Shown here piece after piece: positions 26,157 to 27,464 of a DNA stretch of 27,464 bases. The DNA comes from a virus: IMG/VR virus record IMGVR_UViG_3300021598_001531, positions 1 through 27,464 of that record; one strand, written 5' to 3'. Position 1 is the stretch's first letter. The number at the start of each line of letters is the position of its first letter. The notes below the pieces were generated by a model. That model made no database searches, was not told the DNA's origin, and saw only the letters and a program-made list of their open reading frames with translations. The position numbers were made by a program, and so were the translations under genes.

Positions 26157-26159
26157 ATA
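26152..26159 (+). promoter_or_regulatory. T4-type late promoter for gp20
   Basis: An exact TATAAATA (within CTATAAATAG) overlaps the stop codon of gp19 and lies 27 bases before the portal ATG, the same spacing as for gp13. Confidence 0.75.
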
Positions 26160-26186
26160 GTACAAATAGAGTTAAATATTTGAATA

Positions 26187-27464
26187 ATGCCTAAATTATT
26201 TGGTTTCAAAATCCAAGATTCGGAGGACGATAGATCAAAAAAATCTATCGTCTCTCCTGTTCCGGAGAATCAAGAAGATTCTTCGGACTTTTATGTGTCT
26301 AGTGGATTTTATGGACAGTATGTTGATATTGAAGGTGTTTATAAGTCCGAGTACGATTTAATTAAAAGATATCGTGAAATGGCAATTCATCCTGAAGTTG
26401 ATGGAGCTATTGAAGATATTATTAATGAAGCAATTGTTTCTGATCAAAACGACTCTCCAGTTCAAATCGATTTACAAAATGTTCCTGCTTCTGACAAACT
26501 TAAGTCAATTATCAGAGATGAATTCAAGTACATCAAAGAAATTTTAGATTTTGATAAAAGATGTCATGAAATAATGAGGAATTGGTACGTTGATGGTAGA
26601 ATTTATTACCACAAAGTTATTGATTTACAAAAACCCGAAGAAGGTATTAAAGAAGTAAGATATATTGATCCTACAAAAATTAAACTTGTAAGAAAAATCA
26701 AAAAAGACGGTAAACATGTTCTAAATCCATCTTTCACAGTTACAGATGGAAGGACTGCTAATGCTAATATGGTCACTCCAGAAGTGGAGGAATTTTATGA
26801 ATATGATCCAAACACTAGAGGTGGACAGAGAACTAGTACATTTAAAAGCGGTGTTGGTGGGGCTGCAAGAATTTCTAAAGACTCTATTACCTATGTACAC
26901 TCTGGTTTAGTAGATAGAAATAAACAGGTTGTTCTTTCATATCTCCACAAAGCAATTAAAGCACTTAATCAACTCCGCATGATTGAAGATAGTCTTGTTA
27001 TGAACAATATTTACGAGATGTAATGACTCGTTATCGTAATAAGTTAGTTTACGATGCAAATACTGGAGAAATTCGTGATGATAAACGAATGATGGCAATG
27101 CTTGAAGATTTCTGGCTTCCTCGTCGTGAAGGTGGTAGAGGAACTGAAATTACAACTCTTCCTGGTGGTCAGAATCTCGGAGAACTTGCTGACATTGAGT
27201 ATTTCCAGAAAAAACTTTTTAGGGCTCTTGGAGTTCCCGAGTCACGCTTAGCTGGAAGTGGTGGTTTCAATTTGGGACGTTCTTCTGAAATTTTAAGAGA
27301 TGAAATTAAATTTACAAAATTTGTTGGAAGAATGAGGAAGAGATTTTCATATCTCTTCACAGATATGTTAAAGACTCAACTCATTCTTAAAAATATTGTT
27401 ACTCCAGAAGATTGGAAAATTCTTTCTGATCACATTCAATTTGATTTTGTTTATGATAATCATT
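26187..27464 (+). pseudogene. gp20: Portal protein gp20, frame broken in the middle, 3' end outside the window
   Basis: Twelve-fold ring at the head vertex through which DNA passes. The first frame gives 278 aa of a clear portal (FYGQYVDIEGVYKSEYDLIK, RYREMAIHPEVDGAIEDI, YLHKAIKALNQLRMIEDSLV), then MNNIYEM and TAA at 27021-27023. The true continuation is in another frame from base 27002: EQYLRDVMTRYRNKLVYDAN, TGEIRDD, FWLPRREGGRGTEI, TLPGGQNLGELADIEYF, open to the window end. Aligned by eye to T4 gp20, about 25 conserved residues (the IYRITRAPDRR to NMPARKA stretch) are missing between LV and EQYLRDVM, equal to roughly 73 bases and a frame loss. A portal lacking this should not work, so a real defect, a mixed population or an assembly fault must be sorted out. 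The TAATG at 27021-27025 could in principle restart translation. Confidence 0.85.

Noticed and set aside
26149-26171. Inverted repeat CTCTAT...ATAGAG around the gp20 promoter, similar in idea to the gp13 hairpin
   Set aside because: Only 6 bp with an 11-base loop, no T-run, and the 3' arm is too far from the ATG to cover a ribosome site. Probably chance.
27002-27464. Deliberately two-part portal with coupled TAATG restart
   Set aside because: Conserved residues are missing at the join, so this is not a simple split of a complete protein. I keep it as a lesion unless proteomics shows otherwise.

Overview
This window is an AT-rich, gene-dense stretch of the late (structural) region of a T4-like myovirus. 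It is most likely a marine cyanophage, or a close relative infecting another marine bacterium. The evidence is the gene order: neck proteins gp13 and gp14, tail completion gp15, small terminase gp16, large terminase gp17, tail sheath gp18, tail tube gp19 and portal gp20. Further support comes from several exact T4-type late promoters (TATAAATA) and tail-fibre proteins of the kind common in cyanophages. All genes are on the + strand and almost abut. I saw no tRNA, CRISPR array, integrase or transposase, and no gene-free stretch longer than 300 bases.

Region 1 (1-6974): the end of an upstream gene, then a 2312-residue fibre protein. It has an Mtd-type N-terminus, degenerate beta repeats, a parallel beta-helix segment and a C-terminal domain found in many marine phage fibres.

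Region 2 (6978-14727): three tandem two-gene cassettes, A1-B1, A2-B2 and A3-B3. Each A gene encodes a lectin-like (LamG-type) domain split by a roughly 210-240 residue glycine-rich module. Each B gene starts with the same MANSDK-type N-terminal module and ends in a different lectin-like domain: LamG in B1 and B2, fibrinogen-like in B3. A and B overlap at TAATG or TGATG. A2 and A3 each have their own late promoter lying across the stop codon of the preceding B gene. B1 is out of frame through an 8-bp tandem duplication and B2 through a deletion; only B3 is intact. The whole looks like an array of alternative receptor-binding or adhesin cassettes.

Region 3 (14733-18787): an unrecognised small gene, a hairpin/terminator overlapping a late promoter, and the neck/tail-completion/small-terminase genes. 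gp13 is broken by a frame change and probably lacks a middle segment.

Region 4 (18812-21060): accessory genes between the two terminase subunits. One has an N-terminus very like the T4 capsid-targeting sequence, one is a multi-domain mosaic protein, and one is a 58-residue protein.

Region 5 (21070-27464): large terminase, a small four-cysteine protein, sheath, tube, and a portal gene that is out of frame in the middle and runs off the window.

Main caution: four reading-frame lesions occur here (B1, B2, gp13, gp20), and two hit genes a phage cannot lose. Either part of the sequence comes from a flawed or composite assembly, or the genome really is decayed. The array architecture does not depend on this, but any phase-variation story for B1 and B2 does.
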